Source: Blastobasis lacticolella
Taxonomy: Eukaryota > Arthropoda > Insecta > Lepidoptera > Blastobasidae
Direction of reading: 5' to 3'
Assembly: GCA_905147135.1 (NCBI GenBank)
Contig: LR990044.1
Location: forward strand, 9,428,122-9,492,121
Length of the DNA stretch: 64,000 bases
This document shows positions 22,560 to 33,882 of the stretch, piece by piece. A model generated the notes under the pieces. The model was not told the origin of the DNA and searched no databases. It saw nothing but the letters and a program-made list of their open reading frames with translations. Numbering within the stretch: position 1 is the first letter of the stretch; every line of letters starts with the position of its first letter. The translations under genes and the position numbers were made by a program.

Positions 22560-24090
22560 CATATTGCTAAATGAATCGGTCGAATATGCCTTTCCTGTGT
22601 TGGGCTCTACAGCCATCAGTGAAAGTGCCGTACACAAACCTCTAACGATGACGCTGTTTAAATCATCTACAATAGATGTTTAAGGAAAATGATGACGATG
22701 ATTGCTGAATGTTATTTCGGCTTCAAATAGCACAGATTAGGTAATATATTAGGTATGTCATTTTAATATATTTAAATTCATGTATATGTATTTGGCATAT
22801 AAAACGACATTTCGGTTCTGTTCTTAAGGTCTCTGACCTCAAAGTATTACGCTTAAATTTTAATGGAGGAGATTGATTATGTAGTTCAGTCTATTATCTA
22901 ATTCGCCTTTTATTAATTAGCTGTGATTCATTAGTTGATCGTTGTATGGTTATTAAATTAAGATTCCATAACACGATGTGCCAAAACATGGAAAACATTT
23001 TGTTGCAATTCAGTTTTACGTCGTCTCATTTCTTTCTGTTACTTCCAAAACTGCGATCTCTAGAACGTCGGCCAAGAGGAGAGGATTATGGCAATCCGGA
23101 TTCCATACCATAGATACTTAAGTACTTACTAACAAACTAAGTACTCACTAACATAGACGTGGGTCAAGCATTATAGAGAACAAGACTGACAAGGTGGATA
23201 GTGTGGTTTTTACTTATTTTACTAACTTTTGAAGTCGTTTTAGGCTAGTTTATCTTTTTCCCGAACAACCATTTTAAATAACCTCCATAATGTATGAAAG
23301 CATTAGCCCAACCGAATTAGATGAAACACGGCCTAGATATTGGCGATAAATTGGTTCCCATGCTATCAAACTGTGAAAACCCCATCAAAATCCGTTAGGC
23401 GCCATTTCCATATTTCTTATAGTTTAGTTAGTCTATTATGGTTCTATAATATTTACAAAATCAATTATACCCCATATGTTGCCCAGGGTTAATAGCACAC
23501 AACAAAAACATTCTTATTACTATTTCTTCATCGCCCTAAATTATATTTTTGTAAATATATTCAATGTACAGATACACTTTTTTTACTGTTTTATTATATG
23601 TAAAGATTATATTGATTTTATTTGTATTTCTTTTAAATACCATTTGCAAAGGTTCTTCGACAATTACAATCCCTTTGACTTCTACACAGCACAGGCACTT
23701 CCTCTTTCGGAGGGAACTAATTAGGTGAGAACACGACTCGATGTTTTTGCGTCGCCCCACGACCTTCAGGGGTCACTGCGGAGTAAAAGCGACGCAAATC
23801 CCATTCGAACAGACGAATATCAAACGTAAAAGCGAACCAGTGAATCGTTCCCATTTGAACAAATGTTTAAATGCGAAAGAGAATCGTACTCATTCAAACA
23901 AATGCTTAAATGAAATTACGTTTAGTACGATTAAACTGTGTACCTAGAATAATTTTGTTGTTTCGTTTGGGAAGTACTGAGGCCTGTAGCACAGTTTTAA
24001 ATACCACTGGCTTCAGCATCTATTTGTAAAATGTGTAAACAGTTTTTATTGAACAAAGAGACTCTCTTTATTATTTTTATTATTTATTAT
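22560..24090. other. AT-rich spacer
   Basis: A short piece near 23045-23100 (CTGCGATCTC, GGATTATGGCAATCCGG) resembles the body of the SINE-like family at 24108. The 82-codon frame at 23476-23724 and its antisense are unsupported. Confidence 0.4.
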
Positions 24091-24096
24091 CTACTT

Positions 24097-24378
24097 ATTA
24101 GACATTAAGCCGTGTGGTGACCGGCAGAGTAGAATAGCACCAATCCCTTACGCTCATGGGTGTCGTACAAGGCGACTAATGTTTTCGAGGCAAAAGATTA
24201 AAAGTCTCCGTAGTCTGAAAAATGGGCAGCAGCATTTTCCATTGTTATATTTAAAAACTGCGATCTCCAACCCGCCTGCCAAGCGTGGAGATTATGGCAA
24301 TAACCTCCCCTTTCGTGGGAGAGGCCCTAAGTCCTGCAGTGAACTGTTACGGGCTGTGATGATGATGATTAGACATTA
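24097..24378 (+). mobile_element. SINE-like element with 11-bp target duplication
   Basis: ATTAGACATTA occurs at 24097-24107 and 24368-24378. Between them, the 260-bp element starts AGCCGTGTGGTGACCGGC, contains TCATGGGTGTCGTACAAGGC and GGGCAGCAGCATTTTCC, and ends in GATGATGATGATT. The same element lies in reverse at 15240-15437 and 39248-39510, and pieces at 26410-26500 and 27510-27665. It encodes nothing. The ATG-repeat tail suggests mobilisation by the RTE elements that are abundant here (inference). Confidence 0.8.
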
Positions 24379-24949
24379 TAGTCACTAATGTTGAAGAAAA
24401 TTGCCTACTCAATAAAGACTATAGTCCTTAAAATTACACCACATTATTATTTTTTAGTAAGTATACCTATTTGTAGTTTGTGTAATCTATTCTGGAAAAA
24501 TACAGGTTCAATTCACTTATCATGTATTTCCGACTAAACATTCTGTATCGACAGTTGATCTAAAGATAATGTTAATATTTATCTAGTAAAATTTATTTGA
24601 ACGCAATAACAAAGAATGTCATAGGTAGTGCAAGATATCTTTTGGGTAGGTATTGTATATAAGAGATATGGGTCAAATGATGTATTGAAAATTAAATAAT
24701 AGTTCAGTGAGAGAGTTAAAGATTAATCAATCAGAAAGAGTTATTGGAAGCTAGATAGAGAGAGTGGTATAGTTAGAAACTCTTCATTTTACGCTCCACT
24801 GTTCTTATCTCGAAGATTTTATATATACATACATACCTACATACATACTCACGGCAATATCCGTGTCCTACTTACTTAGGAACTGTGACACAGATTATAA
24901 GATAAAATTTATTCATTTCCACCTATTTGCAGGTTTTCGGATAAGTACT

Positions 24950-25310
24950 GCAGCATTTGCGCTCGGGCCTTAACTTAGTACGGGCTCTAAGACTAAGGTA
25001 GGCTTTCGGGTTAGGCTGGTGCTCCCATAGGGTAGCCGGGGCTTTAGTCCGTTAAGTAGGTTGGAGCAAGTAGGATGTAGGTCTGTAGGCTTAAGTAGGT
25101 CGGAGCCAGTAGGACATAGGTCTATAGGCTGCCTCTATGAGCACACATAGCACTGGCTAGGTAGGAATTCAAATGGGTTCCATTTGAATTAGATGTAAGG
25201 TATCCTATGTATTTTGTAGCATTCTTCAATATACTTTCGTGAATAGAGTTTCAATTAAGCAATTACCATGTTTATTTAGAGTCCTTGAATCCCCCAGTGT
25301 TACAGTACTA
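24950..25310 (+). mobile_element. Right-end fragment of the hAT-like family
   Basis: This aligns with 57500-57895 of the hAT-like element: GGCTTTCGGGTTAGGCTG, CCGTTAAGTAGGTTGGAGCA, GAGCACACATAGCACTGGCT, and a final CAGTGTTACAGTA. The terminal GCTGCGCCCCTG inverted repeat is missing, so the copy is truncated at both ends. Confidence 0.75.
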
Positions 25311-25319
25311 TAAAATATT

Positions 25320-25850
25320 ACAAACTTTGCAAATATTAACTTATTTATTATTAACTTATTCCTGACCGATGTTTCGATCCTAACACATAGAGGAATTCCG
25401 GACATAGCGCTTTTTGACGCACGCTGAGTGCTTCAAAAGGCTTTGTAAAGAGGCCCTTAGACACAGAGCAAAAAGAAATTGCCCCATGAAGATAGCTCTA
25501 ATTTTCCAATCTTTTTGCCCTTAGATCAACTTAGAAAAACATAGAGATATCATCCACCATTCCAACTCTACACGCGCCATCGGACCACGTGGCGATTGTA
25601 TTAAACACTCGTATTGTATTATTACTTAACATTAATTATATCAGCGTTATGTAAGCAGTTATAACCTCGATTGTTATTGGTAGGGTACACAATAAGAAAT
25701 AATAACTTGAGTACAAGACTATTTTACACATTCCACAATGCCAGCCGTTGACTCAACTACCTTCCTCAATATACCTACTTGTCGGTATATTTTTTAAAGT
25801 TAAAAATTTTGATTACGTGCGAAAACCCCAGGGATACGTCCGAAATTAGT
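25320..25850. other. AT-rich spacer without recognised features
   Basis: No frames over 60 codons and no matches to other repeats of the window were noticed. Confidence 0.35.
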
Positions 25851-25984
25851 GCCTAAACCTGCCGAAATAAGCAAAGAGGTCCGGCGGGAGGCCCAAGAGG
25901 GGATGAGCTGACATAGCGCCGTCGAATGAGAGAGCCTAAGGTTATAGGTTCCCATTTTCTGTATTTAGACTCAAAGTCGGTTCT

Positions 25985-26240
25985 TTATACGTGATTGAGA
26001 ACCGACCGGGAATATGATAGTCAGCCCAGCTCCTTCCATAAGTCTATTAGCCTCTTGGACGTTTACAGACCTCTTGAAGAGAACCTGTTCCTAATGAGGC
26101 TTTGACTCTGTAGTCCTTTACTCCCTCACACGCCAGGAACACGTGAACTGTCGTTTCCTTAGCTACTAAACAAGGGGTAGGGGTACACAGGGGGATGTCC
26201 ATAGCTCCGATGACGTGAAATTTTTTCAGGGGAAGGTACC
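25985..26240 (-). pseudogene. C-terminal tail of a LINE protein with zinc-knuckle-like motif
   Basis: Minus-strand reading gives IGAMDIPLCTPTPCLVAKET, TVHVFLACEGVKDYRVKASL, and, after a frame shift, KRLIDLWKELG and a stop. The C-x4-C...H...C spacing and the LWKELG ending resemble the C-terminal zinc-binding tails of lepidopteran non-LTR elements. No RT is adjacent. Confidence 0.55.
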
Positions 26241-27344
26241 CTGTTATATTGCCAGCCTAAGGTTTACGACGCTAGCATGCTGAAGACTGAGTGAAATGCA
26301 GGAGAAAGAGCAGAAAAGCGGATCTTGCCAAAAGGCCGCGGATGGAGATAATTTATAAAAAAAATCTTTTTTGCAGGAATTAGTAGGTATTTTTGCGTAT
26401 ACTTTCTGTGGGGCCGTGTGGTATCAGTGGTATCTAGCAGTGTAGAATTCGGTGCCAAGGTCTGCTATCAGCTGGTGTCGTCGTATAAGGCGAAAATCAG
26501 CTTATACCCCGAGATATCAAAAACTAGATAACACAAAGGCACACATGCATACTGAAAATCATATCTACTTATAGTGAACAATGGTCGATCCGGAAGACGC
26601 TATTTAGCAAAGGCATTATAACTAATGATGTTATATTATTCGCAGAAATTGGGAGAGGAATAGCAAAGTTCTTAGAAGCAGAAATGTTTCTACTTAGTTG
26701 TAATTTTAAATAACATAAGAATTACGACTAAAATGGCGGTTTCCAGCCTAGGGAGACCTCTCTAATGTGAACCCCATCCCGAATGGGGGAAAGTCAAGGA
26801 GACTCCTTTTCAGCGATGGACAAGTCAGTACCAAAGAAGACCATCGACTCTAGCCTAAGTGGATTGGCAACTGCAACCACACATTGCATCTAGTAAGAAG
26901 TGTTTCGGATCGCAAGTGCTGACGTCACAATCGTAGGCCAACGCATGCACAGTTGCGCACACCGGCGCGTAACCGCTCCGCGAACATCCGCAAAACCAGT
27001 TCTAGCCAGATATTGTCACCGATACACCGCCGGTGCAGCGGGCGTGCGACTGTAAATCAATGCTGCTTGCTTGTAAACTTGGTGACGTGACCAGCGGACG
27101 ATCAGGCTACATAGGTAGGTACTTGCTCGCGTTTGCGCCTGGGCTTTCTTCGCGAGTTGCGACTTAGAGGAAGTGTGATGTATTGTAGGTGGTGAATTGC
27201 TTGTGTTACGGCTTGTTGGTAAAGTGCATTGTTGAGTCAAAAACAATTTTGTATATGTGTAGTATGTGTAACTTAGGTTCAGCTAAGCTTTAGTTATTTA
27301 AAATTAGAACTATAATAAATAATTACGATGTATCTACACTAAGG

Positions 27345-27510
27345 CTTCTTCGGTAACGACGTCGCGGCAGACCCAAAAAACGGACAGATGAGCTGCAGGC
27401 CTTCGAAAGTGCCTGGCAGACATTGGCACTTCATCGCGAAGAGTGGAAGAACCGGGGGAGTCCTTTGCACAGCAGTGGGGTGATTCAGGCTAAAATAATA
27501 ATAATAAGGC
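27345..27510 (+). mobile_element. RTE-type LINE tail, second protein subfamily
   Basis: The plus-strand reading RGRPKKRTDELQAFESAW, QTLALHREEWKNRG and LHSSG, then ATAATAATAATAA, is the C-terminus of an RTE protein of the RGRPxKRW...W...A..R..W...G type. It is followed directly by a SINE-like fragment in the opposite orientation. Confidence 0.65.
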
Positions 27511-27665
27511 CTCTTCGTCTTACACAACAACGGCCCGAAACAGCCCACTGTTGTACTTAAACCTCCTCCACTATAGTAGACAGTTTTGCCAGAATCTTCA
27601 CGCTTGGCAGGCATGTTGGCGATCGCAGTGTTGAAAATACAACAGAAAACACTGCTGCCCATTAA
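27510..27665 (-). mobile_element. Fragment of the 24.1-kb SINE-like family
   Basis: The reverse complement of GCGATCGCAGTG, CACTGCTGCCCAT and CACGCTTGGCAGGCATGTTG matches the body of 24108-24367. Head and tail are missing. Confidence 0.6.
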
Positions 27666-28194
27666 CTTATTTACCTACGCGTTTACGGAGCTCTCAGATA
27701 TTAAAATACTAGCTTTTTGCTTTATCAGCGATTTTGTCCGCATAAAATTCGGTTACTACGTTCTGCGGGACCACATTCAATTTTGTTCTATTCTGGGATA
27801 TAACCTACATTACTGCCAAATTTCATCAAAATCAATTTAGTAGTTTTTGCGTGAAGGAGTGACAAACATCGAAACATCCTTTAAAACTTTTGCAAACAAA
27901 TTATTTATTTACATAAGACCTAAACCACCCGGAGAAAACATATTGTTCCATTATAAACAGTTTACGTAAAATATATTAGAATAACCCATACAATATGAAT
28001 CCCATATTGGTGACACAACATTCGCGTTCAGAGCGTCATTTACGACAATGTACGTAAAACAAAGACAAAGGAATTAGGTATTAACAAAAAGTAAAGCATT
28101 TATAACGCAAGTAGAATTAGTGGGATGGGATAGGATTAGCCGTCTTGTACGGTAGGCATCCCTAAAAGAAGAGATTGGTCCTCTAATCTATTTT

Positions 28195-28370
28195 GCGACG
28201 AAGTTCAGGTGGTTAACTTGTCGGTCTATCACGCAGAGGTCCCATATTCGATTCCAGTCCGTGCGGGAATTAAAATGATGAATTTTAATTCCTGTTACGT
28301 GGTAGAGCGGACAAAGCTAAACTGCCATGAAAATAGTTTTCAGGCGGACGAAATCACGGGCAAATGCTAG
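28195..28370 (+). repeat. SINE-like sequence with tRNA-like head
   Basis: An A-box-like GTTCAGGTGGTTAACTTGT and a B-box-like CATATTCGATTCC lie 40 nt apart, followed by an imperfect palindrome around GGAATTAAAATGATGAATTT. It abuts the MITE that follows. No second copy was found in the window. Confidence 0.4.
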
Positions 28371-28625
28371 TAGAGCTCGTCTAATCTAAAATGACGCGCC
28401 CCACTATCGCATTACCGCACACAAGCAAGTTTAAAATATGAACGCAATACATATACAAATGCCGTTGTAATTGGTCATTCAGTTGCCGGTGAGATTCAAA
28501 CGTAGGAACACGCGTCGTTCATTGGCTCCCACACAGATGAAGTGTCGTTATAAATATTTGCACTCACACATCGAAATCAACTAACTAAGTAGTGGGGCGC
28601 GACATCTTAGACTAGACGAGCTCTA
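28371..28625. mobile_element. 255-bp MITE with 36-bp terminal inverted repeats
   Basis: The ends 28371-28406 and 28590-28625 are reverse complements with three mismatches (TAGAGCTCGTCTA outermost, GCGCCCCACTA innermost). The 183-bp interior has no frame. The size, long TIRs and lack of coding capacity define a MITE. The superfamily is not assigned because no secure target duplication is seen (CTAG-like bases flank both sides). Confidence 0.8.
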
Positions 28626-28639
28626 CCTAGTTTTAATAT

Positions 28640-29540
28640 ATGAGCAGTAGCCTGGCATCATCATCTCACCTGATGTTAAGTGATGATAATGGACACCGAA
28701 GAAGGAGCATGGATGTTGAACAACACTTGCTTACAGACCAATTTATGTGGTATAACGCGCCGAATATTTTTGTGTTTTTGATACAAATGCATAATTTTGG
28801 CGAAAAATAAGTTGAGAACTGGTGAAATACCTATCTGGCAACCCTGATGGTGTGGTTCTTTGGGACAGGTCTTTGTCAAGTAGTAGAAGACTATTTGTAG
28901 CTAATAAAAAAAAATTATCACAATGACGATATTTAGGTGTGTACATTATGGTCAAGTGTACGTTATATTGAAAGGTATTAAATACTAAAACACGTGAGAA
29001 TTAGTGCTGTAAACAGATAAAATGATTTACACCTTGTCGGTTTTTTACTATAAGCTACTATATCTTATTTACAAGACAATAAAGATAAACGATAAAACGA
29101 CAATTTTTTTTAATGTAGGTTATTCTGCGAAATAATTGCTTTACTTTCTTATACGACCTGAGTGATTCATTGCCGGGCACGTGCGTGGCACGTCAAATTG
29201 GAATGGTGCATTTTAATTTCCTTTTAAGTGGCCTTTAAGTGGCCTGGCCTGGGCCATGGGATGGCCTATGTATACATCAGATATCTAACACCCATAACAC
29301 AAGCTTTACTTATAGTGGACGGTGTACAGGACAAATATTGATAAAAAACCGCAAATCGATGTACAGGATAGCCGTGTGGTACACGAGTACTTTAGGTTGC
29401 AACAATAATTTTGAGCGGTAGTTCTTAAAAATATTCTCATGGGGGGAACAGCAGTGACGTCATCAATTTTTATATGGAATTACTAAAATTTATTTTTTAA
29501 TCGTATCGTGTTTAACATTACACTGCTGGATGTGGATTCA
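28640..29540. other. AT-rich spacer without recognised gene
   Basis: 28650-28695 carries a weak CACCTGATGTTAAGTGATG motif of the common repeat family. The frames at 28676-28955 (minus) and 29239-29421 (plus) are unsupported. Confidence 0.35.
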
Positions 29541-29545
29541 TACTC

Positions 29546-29617
29546 TCCGGTTGACTGGTAGAGAAAGCTATGAAGCTGTAAGTCCGCCATGTGCATGAAG
29601 GTTTAAATAAATAAATG
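29546..29617 (+). mobile_element. Short 3' tail of the 5.5-kb LINE family
   Basis: CCGGTTGACTGGTAGAGAAAG, TAAGTCCGCC, GTGCATGAAG and TTTAAATAAATAAATG follow the same order as 7580-7665. The extreme 5' truncation leaves about 70 bp. Confidence 0.7.
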
Positions 29618-29702
29618 TGGGACTTCTCCACATCAGTAACTAGTTTTTAATAATCTCCTTGTCTGCTTATATTGACCGTAAAATATAAAAAGGTAATTTA
29701 AA

Positions 29703-30238
29703 TCTTTATATATATAATTCTTCTGTGAGTGTGTATGTCACTGAACTTCTCTCAAACGACTGGACCGATTTTGATGAAATTTTTTGTGTGTGTTCAAGGG
29801 GATCTGGGAATGGTTTAGATTCACAATTTTGATTAGATTCAAAATGGTCCAGAATGTTTTAGCTTATTACTCCAGAACGCACGAACCGATTTCCACGGTT
29901 TTGCATTCTTTGGAAAGGTCTCGGGCTCCGTGAGGTTTATAGCAAAGAAAATTCTGGAAAAATTTGAAAAGGTGTAGGGTAGGTGTAGGGTAGGTGTAGG
30001 GTAGGTGTAGGGTAGGTGTAGGGTAGGTGTAGGGTAGGTGTAGGGTAGGTGTAGGGTAGGTGTAGGGTAGGTGTAGGGTAGGTGTAGGGTAGGTGTAGGG
30101 TAGGTGTAGGGTAGGTGTAGGGTAGGTGTAGGGTAGGTGTAGGGTAGGTATAGGGTAGGTGTAGGGAAGGGTAGAACTAGAGGTAGGGTGGTGTAGGGTT
30201 AGAACGCTACGCGAACGAAGTCGCGCCGGGTCCACTAG
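29703..30238 (+). mobile_element. Non-autonomous Helitron containing a minisatellite
   Basis: The element begins TC after an A and ends CTAG before a T, the A|TC...CTAG|T insertion signature of Helitrons. Before the end, CGCGA and TCGCG pair as a 5-bp hairpin (loop ACGAAG), followed by CCGGGTCCA and CTAG. The left part (TTCTTCTGTGAGTGTGTATG, GGACCGATTTTGATGAA) is of a kind common in lepidopteran genomes as I recall. No Rep/helicase is encoded. The right end matches the reverse complement of 50621-50660. Confidence 0.8.
29971..30168 (+). repeat. Minisatellite, 11-bp unit, about 18 copies
   Basis: The unit GGTGTAGGGTA is repeated head to tail almost without change (one copy reads GGTATAGGGTA near 30147), then decays into GGGAAGGGTAGAAC. 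Its near-identity suggests recent expansion. It lies wholly inside the Helitron. The long minus-strand frame here ([11 protein letters not shown] repeats) is a by-product of the repeat. Confidence 0.95.
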
Positions 30239-30586
30239 TTATCTCTATTAATTTATCTAGAGCATTTCCTTGCAATAATATTTGCCAAAAATAATAAAAA
30301 CTACTGGGCCGTAGGTTTCGCTGATGATTTTTTTTTTCCGAAGGTGGCCGAAGCCAAAGTCGAAGCCCAAGGCTTCAGTCGCACACTACTGGCAAGCGAG
30401 TAAGGAAGCGCAATGTTTAAAATACATACAGGAACTAGCCGTAAACTCCTTTTATGTTACTCGTCAGTTGAAGGGGTTGGTGTAATTCTTCCCTGTTGGA
30501 TACCAACCAATCTTGTACGATCTCATCAAAGACCATGCAAAACCCTCTAATTAATTGATTGGTGTGTTACGTTACGAACTGCTCGG

Positions 30587-31109
30587 ATAATGAAGTATTA
30601 AGTCATCATCATCATCATCTCGGCGTTAAATCCCGGTTGGCCCCCGCGCTACACGCGGGTGCCCGGGGTCCGCCCTCCTGCTATATCTAGTCCACTTTGC
30701 TCGGTCTTCGGCATCCTTCATAGTGAGTCCGTTGGCACGCATGTCACTCTTAACGACGTCCAGCCATCGCTTCTTGGGCCGGCCTCTCCTTCCCGTGCCT
30801 GGTGGGGGCGGCATGGCCAGACATCTGTTCCCCACATAATTTGCCGGTCTGCACAAGACGTGGCCATACCATCGAAGGCGACACTCCTGTAGCTTATCTG
30901 CGATGTCACGGACACGAAGACTACCGCGGATGTGGGCGCTCCGCACGCGATCTTTGCGGGAAACCCCACACATCCACCGCAGCATCTTCATTTCCGTGAC
31001 TCGAAACTCCTGCTTGTGTCGCTCTAGTAGAGGCCAAGTCTCGCTGCCGTATAAGAGAACAGGTCTAATAATGGACTTGTAGACCTTTAGTTAATAATGA
31101 AGTATTAAG
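30587..31109 (-). mobile_element. RTE-type LINE insertion with 17-bp target duplication
   Basis: ATAATGAAGTATTAAGT occurs at 30587-30603 and 31093-31109. Between them, on the minus strand, lies the end of an RTE protein, open from about 31088 to 30626: KVYKSIIRPVLLYGSETW, RWMCGVSRKDRVRSAHIRG, RLRWYGHVLCRP, RGRPKKRWLDVVKSDMRANG and DAEDRAKWTRYSRRADPG. The 3' end is an ATG repeat (CATCATCATC on plus). It is strongly 5'-truncated. This is the best reference copy for the many smaller RTE tails here. Confidence 0.9.
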
Positions 31110-31760
31110 TAATAACTCTAATTAGTTACGCACTCTCATCACAGGCCAGGCCTGCCCTGAACCTCATTCAAGTATCTATGGGTGGTAAATTATGTATGTC
31201 TTGCGGCATTGAGGGTAGATGGAGCGACGAAAATGTATGGTTGTGTTGCGGCGTTGAGGGTAGATGAAGTGAAGAATGCAGCCTAGATGTCACTCTCCCT
31301 ATTCGTGATTATGGACTCGGACGTGAATTTTTATTAATGCAATTCTGACAAACCTCTTTCGCTTCTTAATTTTGTAAGGATGTGAATTGTTAATCATCGT
31401 GATAGTACTAACGATGGACTATCTTACGATGAATAATATCTTAAGGACTATTCTGACAAATCTCGCTATCTTCCTAAGTAACGATGTGAATTTTTAATTG
31501 GTAGTAAGTAATTACCAAAAGACCTTACTACCTAATTGAATCTTAATGGATCCGATTCATTCGCTTCTTAATTGTAATGATTAATAATTTATGGAAAGTA
31601 ATTACCTAAGGACCTTAAGTTAATGATGATGAGAAGGTACTTACACTAAACTTTCCATTAGGTGGACTGTTCGTCTGTTAGTCACTATGGCTATCCCAAA
31701 AAACCTCTATGTTTCCTGACGATCGTCATCGATCATCAAATTTTATCTATGAAATGGTTT
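31110..31760. other. AT-rich spacer with an internal near-repeat
   Basis: The phrases TTGCGGCATTGAGGGTAGAT and TTGCGGCGTTGAGGGTAGAT at about 31200 and 31248, and several CCTAAGGACCTTA-like pieces, show local short-range repetition. No gene is recognised. Confidence 0.35.
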
Positions 31761-31761
31761 T

Positions 31762-31905
31762 ACCTCGTCATATCAGCCGAAGGACGCCCACTGCTATGCA
31801 TAGGTCTCCCCCAGAGATCTCCACAAAGGCCGGTCCTGTGCCTTCCGCATCCAGCTGGTACCTGCCATCTTTACCAGGTCGTCGGTCCACCTTGGCTTAA
31901 CCACG
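31762..31905 (-). mobile_element. RTE-type LINE tail
   Basis: The reverse complement of the block at 58980-59130: on the minus strand it codes for RWTDDLVKMAGTSWMRKAQD, then LWRSLGE-like residues. It is part of the same RTE subfamily as 9238 and 58917. Confidence 0.7.
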
Positions 31906-31989
31906 CTGGTTTTACCTACATGCATGAAATTACTTTACCTTTTAAATTAACTTATCTAGGCTACATTAAAAAGTAGGCAACTGGTTACG

Positions 31990-32180
31990 TGCTGCGAGTC
32001 ATTCACCTTTCCAAGTCGATTTAAAACAAATAAAATAAAATAAACGTTAGCTTGGTGATAGCTATAAAATAGCTTTTGGTTCAGAGAGAGTCTTTGGTAC
32101 ATGGCGGCTGTGGGATTCGAACCCGGTACCTCTCGTGTTGCGAGTCAGATAACATTAGCAGTAGGCCACCGACGCTTCGG
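31990..32180 (-). mobile_element. tRNA-headed SINE, minus strand
   Basis: The minus-strand sequence starts around GTCGGTGGCCTACTGCTAAT (A-box-like) and has a clear B box GGTTCGAATCCC at about 32113-32124. It runs through ACCAAAGACTCTCTCTG into an A/T-rich tail (AATAAAATAAAATAAA complement). Stem pairing is not good enough for a working tRNA. Confidence 0.65.
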
Positions 32181-32689
32181 AGATCACGGCAATGCCCTTC
32201 ACTAGTGTGGAGGAGGCTCAAGTCCAGCAGTGAAACAATATGAGCCTTTGATTATTTGATAAGAGGGTGTGTTATGTACCTACCTAAATGTATATATCTA
32301 ACTATACTGTGGGTGTGGGTGTAATATAGGTAGGTATGACTAAAATAATGTAGGTGTATACATATATAAATTTATATACGTGTAATGTATGTAGTCGTAT
32401 CGTAAATAGATGTCAGGGACGATAATTAGATACTGCTACCTACCGCGAGGGTGTGTACTGGTTTGTCACGATGATTGTATTAAAAACCAACAGCTGAACC
32501 TCTCAAAATCGTGAAAACCTAATCTAAAAGCTACCTGCTTGCCATTTATTTTTATAGCACCATCGGTAATTCATTTAACACTTAGTCCCAAAAAAGACTC
32601 GAACCTTTCAATAGAAAATAACAGAAGTACATCTTATCGTTATCATCCACAAAAATTTAAATAGATTGTTATCCACTGAGGAGTCTGTC

Positions 32690-33155
32690 TAGGTGAGTAC
32701 CACCGCCTTATCTATTTCTGGCGCCAAACAACAATGCTTGCATTGTTGTGTTCCATTCAAAAGGATAAGGTAGAAGTGCCAACTCCTTACACTTGATTCC
32801 ATCCAACGCCTGGGTTTTCGTATTGTCGATGATCCCCTCCTCACAATGGTTTAGTTAGATCCTTTAAGCCGACCGAGGTAGAGACGTTGGCTCCCTGTGT
32901 ATTCTCTACCGTATGTACAAAAAGAAATGTTACGTAGAACTGTTTAACTTGGTGTCACTTTTTCGCTACCGCACCCAACGACGATGGGATAAATGTTCCG
33001 CGGTGGCCGATTTCCATCAAGTGGACCCCCCGTTTGCGTCCCTAAGCAAAAAAAAAGGTAGCCAGCCCAATTTTAGGCATGAGGCATTCCATCTTAGTCC
33101 TCGCAGTGACAACGCACCTGCGGTTCTGTATTATTGCGGTCTACAATCTTAATAC
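32690..33155 (+). pseudogene. SINE piece joined to a decayed LINE RT C-terminus
   Basis: 32690-32785 carries GGTGAGTACCACCGCCTTAT and AACAATGCTTGCATTGTTGT, shared with 35340-35455. From about 32790 the sequence codes, with stops and shifts, for an RT C-terminus: RLGFRIVDDPLLTMV, then SLCILYRMYKKKC, ELFNLVSLFRYRTQRR and FHLSPRSDN. It resembles the CR1/jockey-like family whose tails lie at 35798 and 41381. Confidence 0.55.
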
Positions 33156-33882
33156 ATGACTCGTAGATGTCAGGTGGGCTGTCTGCTCATTTATCACTGC
33201 GTAGGTTAAAGAAAAGAAATCTATATTTATTTAAATAAATCAAGGTGTGGATAATGGACACTATACATTTGTTAGTATGTATTCATATGGAGGCCTAAAA
33301 ATAAAATAATATTCTTATCTACACGCCACGTGAAAACTAAAACTGCATAAAATAGAACACTTCACTAGTTTACAAGGCCACTACCTAATAGGATGATCTG
33401 GGTTGTAATTCAATTATGTAGGTACCTACATACAGAATGACTCAGTTAGTGCGACGCTATTCTGTAAATAATAAGATTGAAACAGCCGTTTATTGTAGTA
33501 CCAACCCCCAATCACGGGTGTTATATGAGACGAGACGACTATAATCAATGGTTTATAGAGGGAGACCAGCTCAGATGACCAGAACATAGACAGCAGTGCG
33601 ATCTATACAACCCGCCTGCCATGCGAGGACAATGGAGGATGTGGAGGAGCCCAGGTCCAGCAGTGGAGTATCTACGGGCTGTTCTCATTCGCTCCGTATA
33701 GCGCCGGAGCCGAGGCCTAAGGAGCGGTTGGGCCAGAAATCTAAACTTATAGGATAATTAGTTCGAGTCTGCCATCGTCTAAAAGCCGAGCGTGCGGCAG
33801 TCAGGCGGACGCTCCATCTAATGGAAAGGGCCACCGTCGTCTAGGACACCTGCAACCTAAGGGGGCGAATGCGGTGCCAGCC

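Noticed and set aside
24950..25310. Solo LTR
   Set aside because: It first looked like an LTR pair with 57500-57900, but the latter is the right end of an element with hAT-type TIR and 8-bp duplication.
29971..30168. Possible CRISPR array
   Set aside because: Units are contiguous 11-mers without unique spacers, in a eukaryotic Helitron.
29867..30235. 122-codon minus-strand frame with [11 protein letters not shown] repeats
   Set aside because: It is only the translation of the 11-bp minisatellite; 11 bp repeats give an open frame by chance and there is no gene context.
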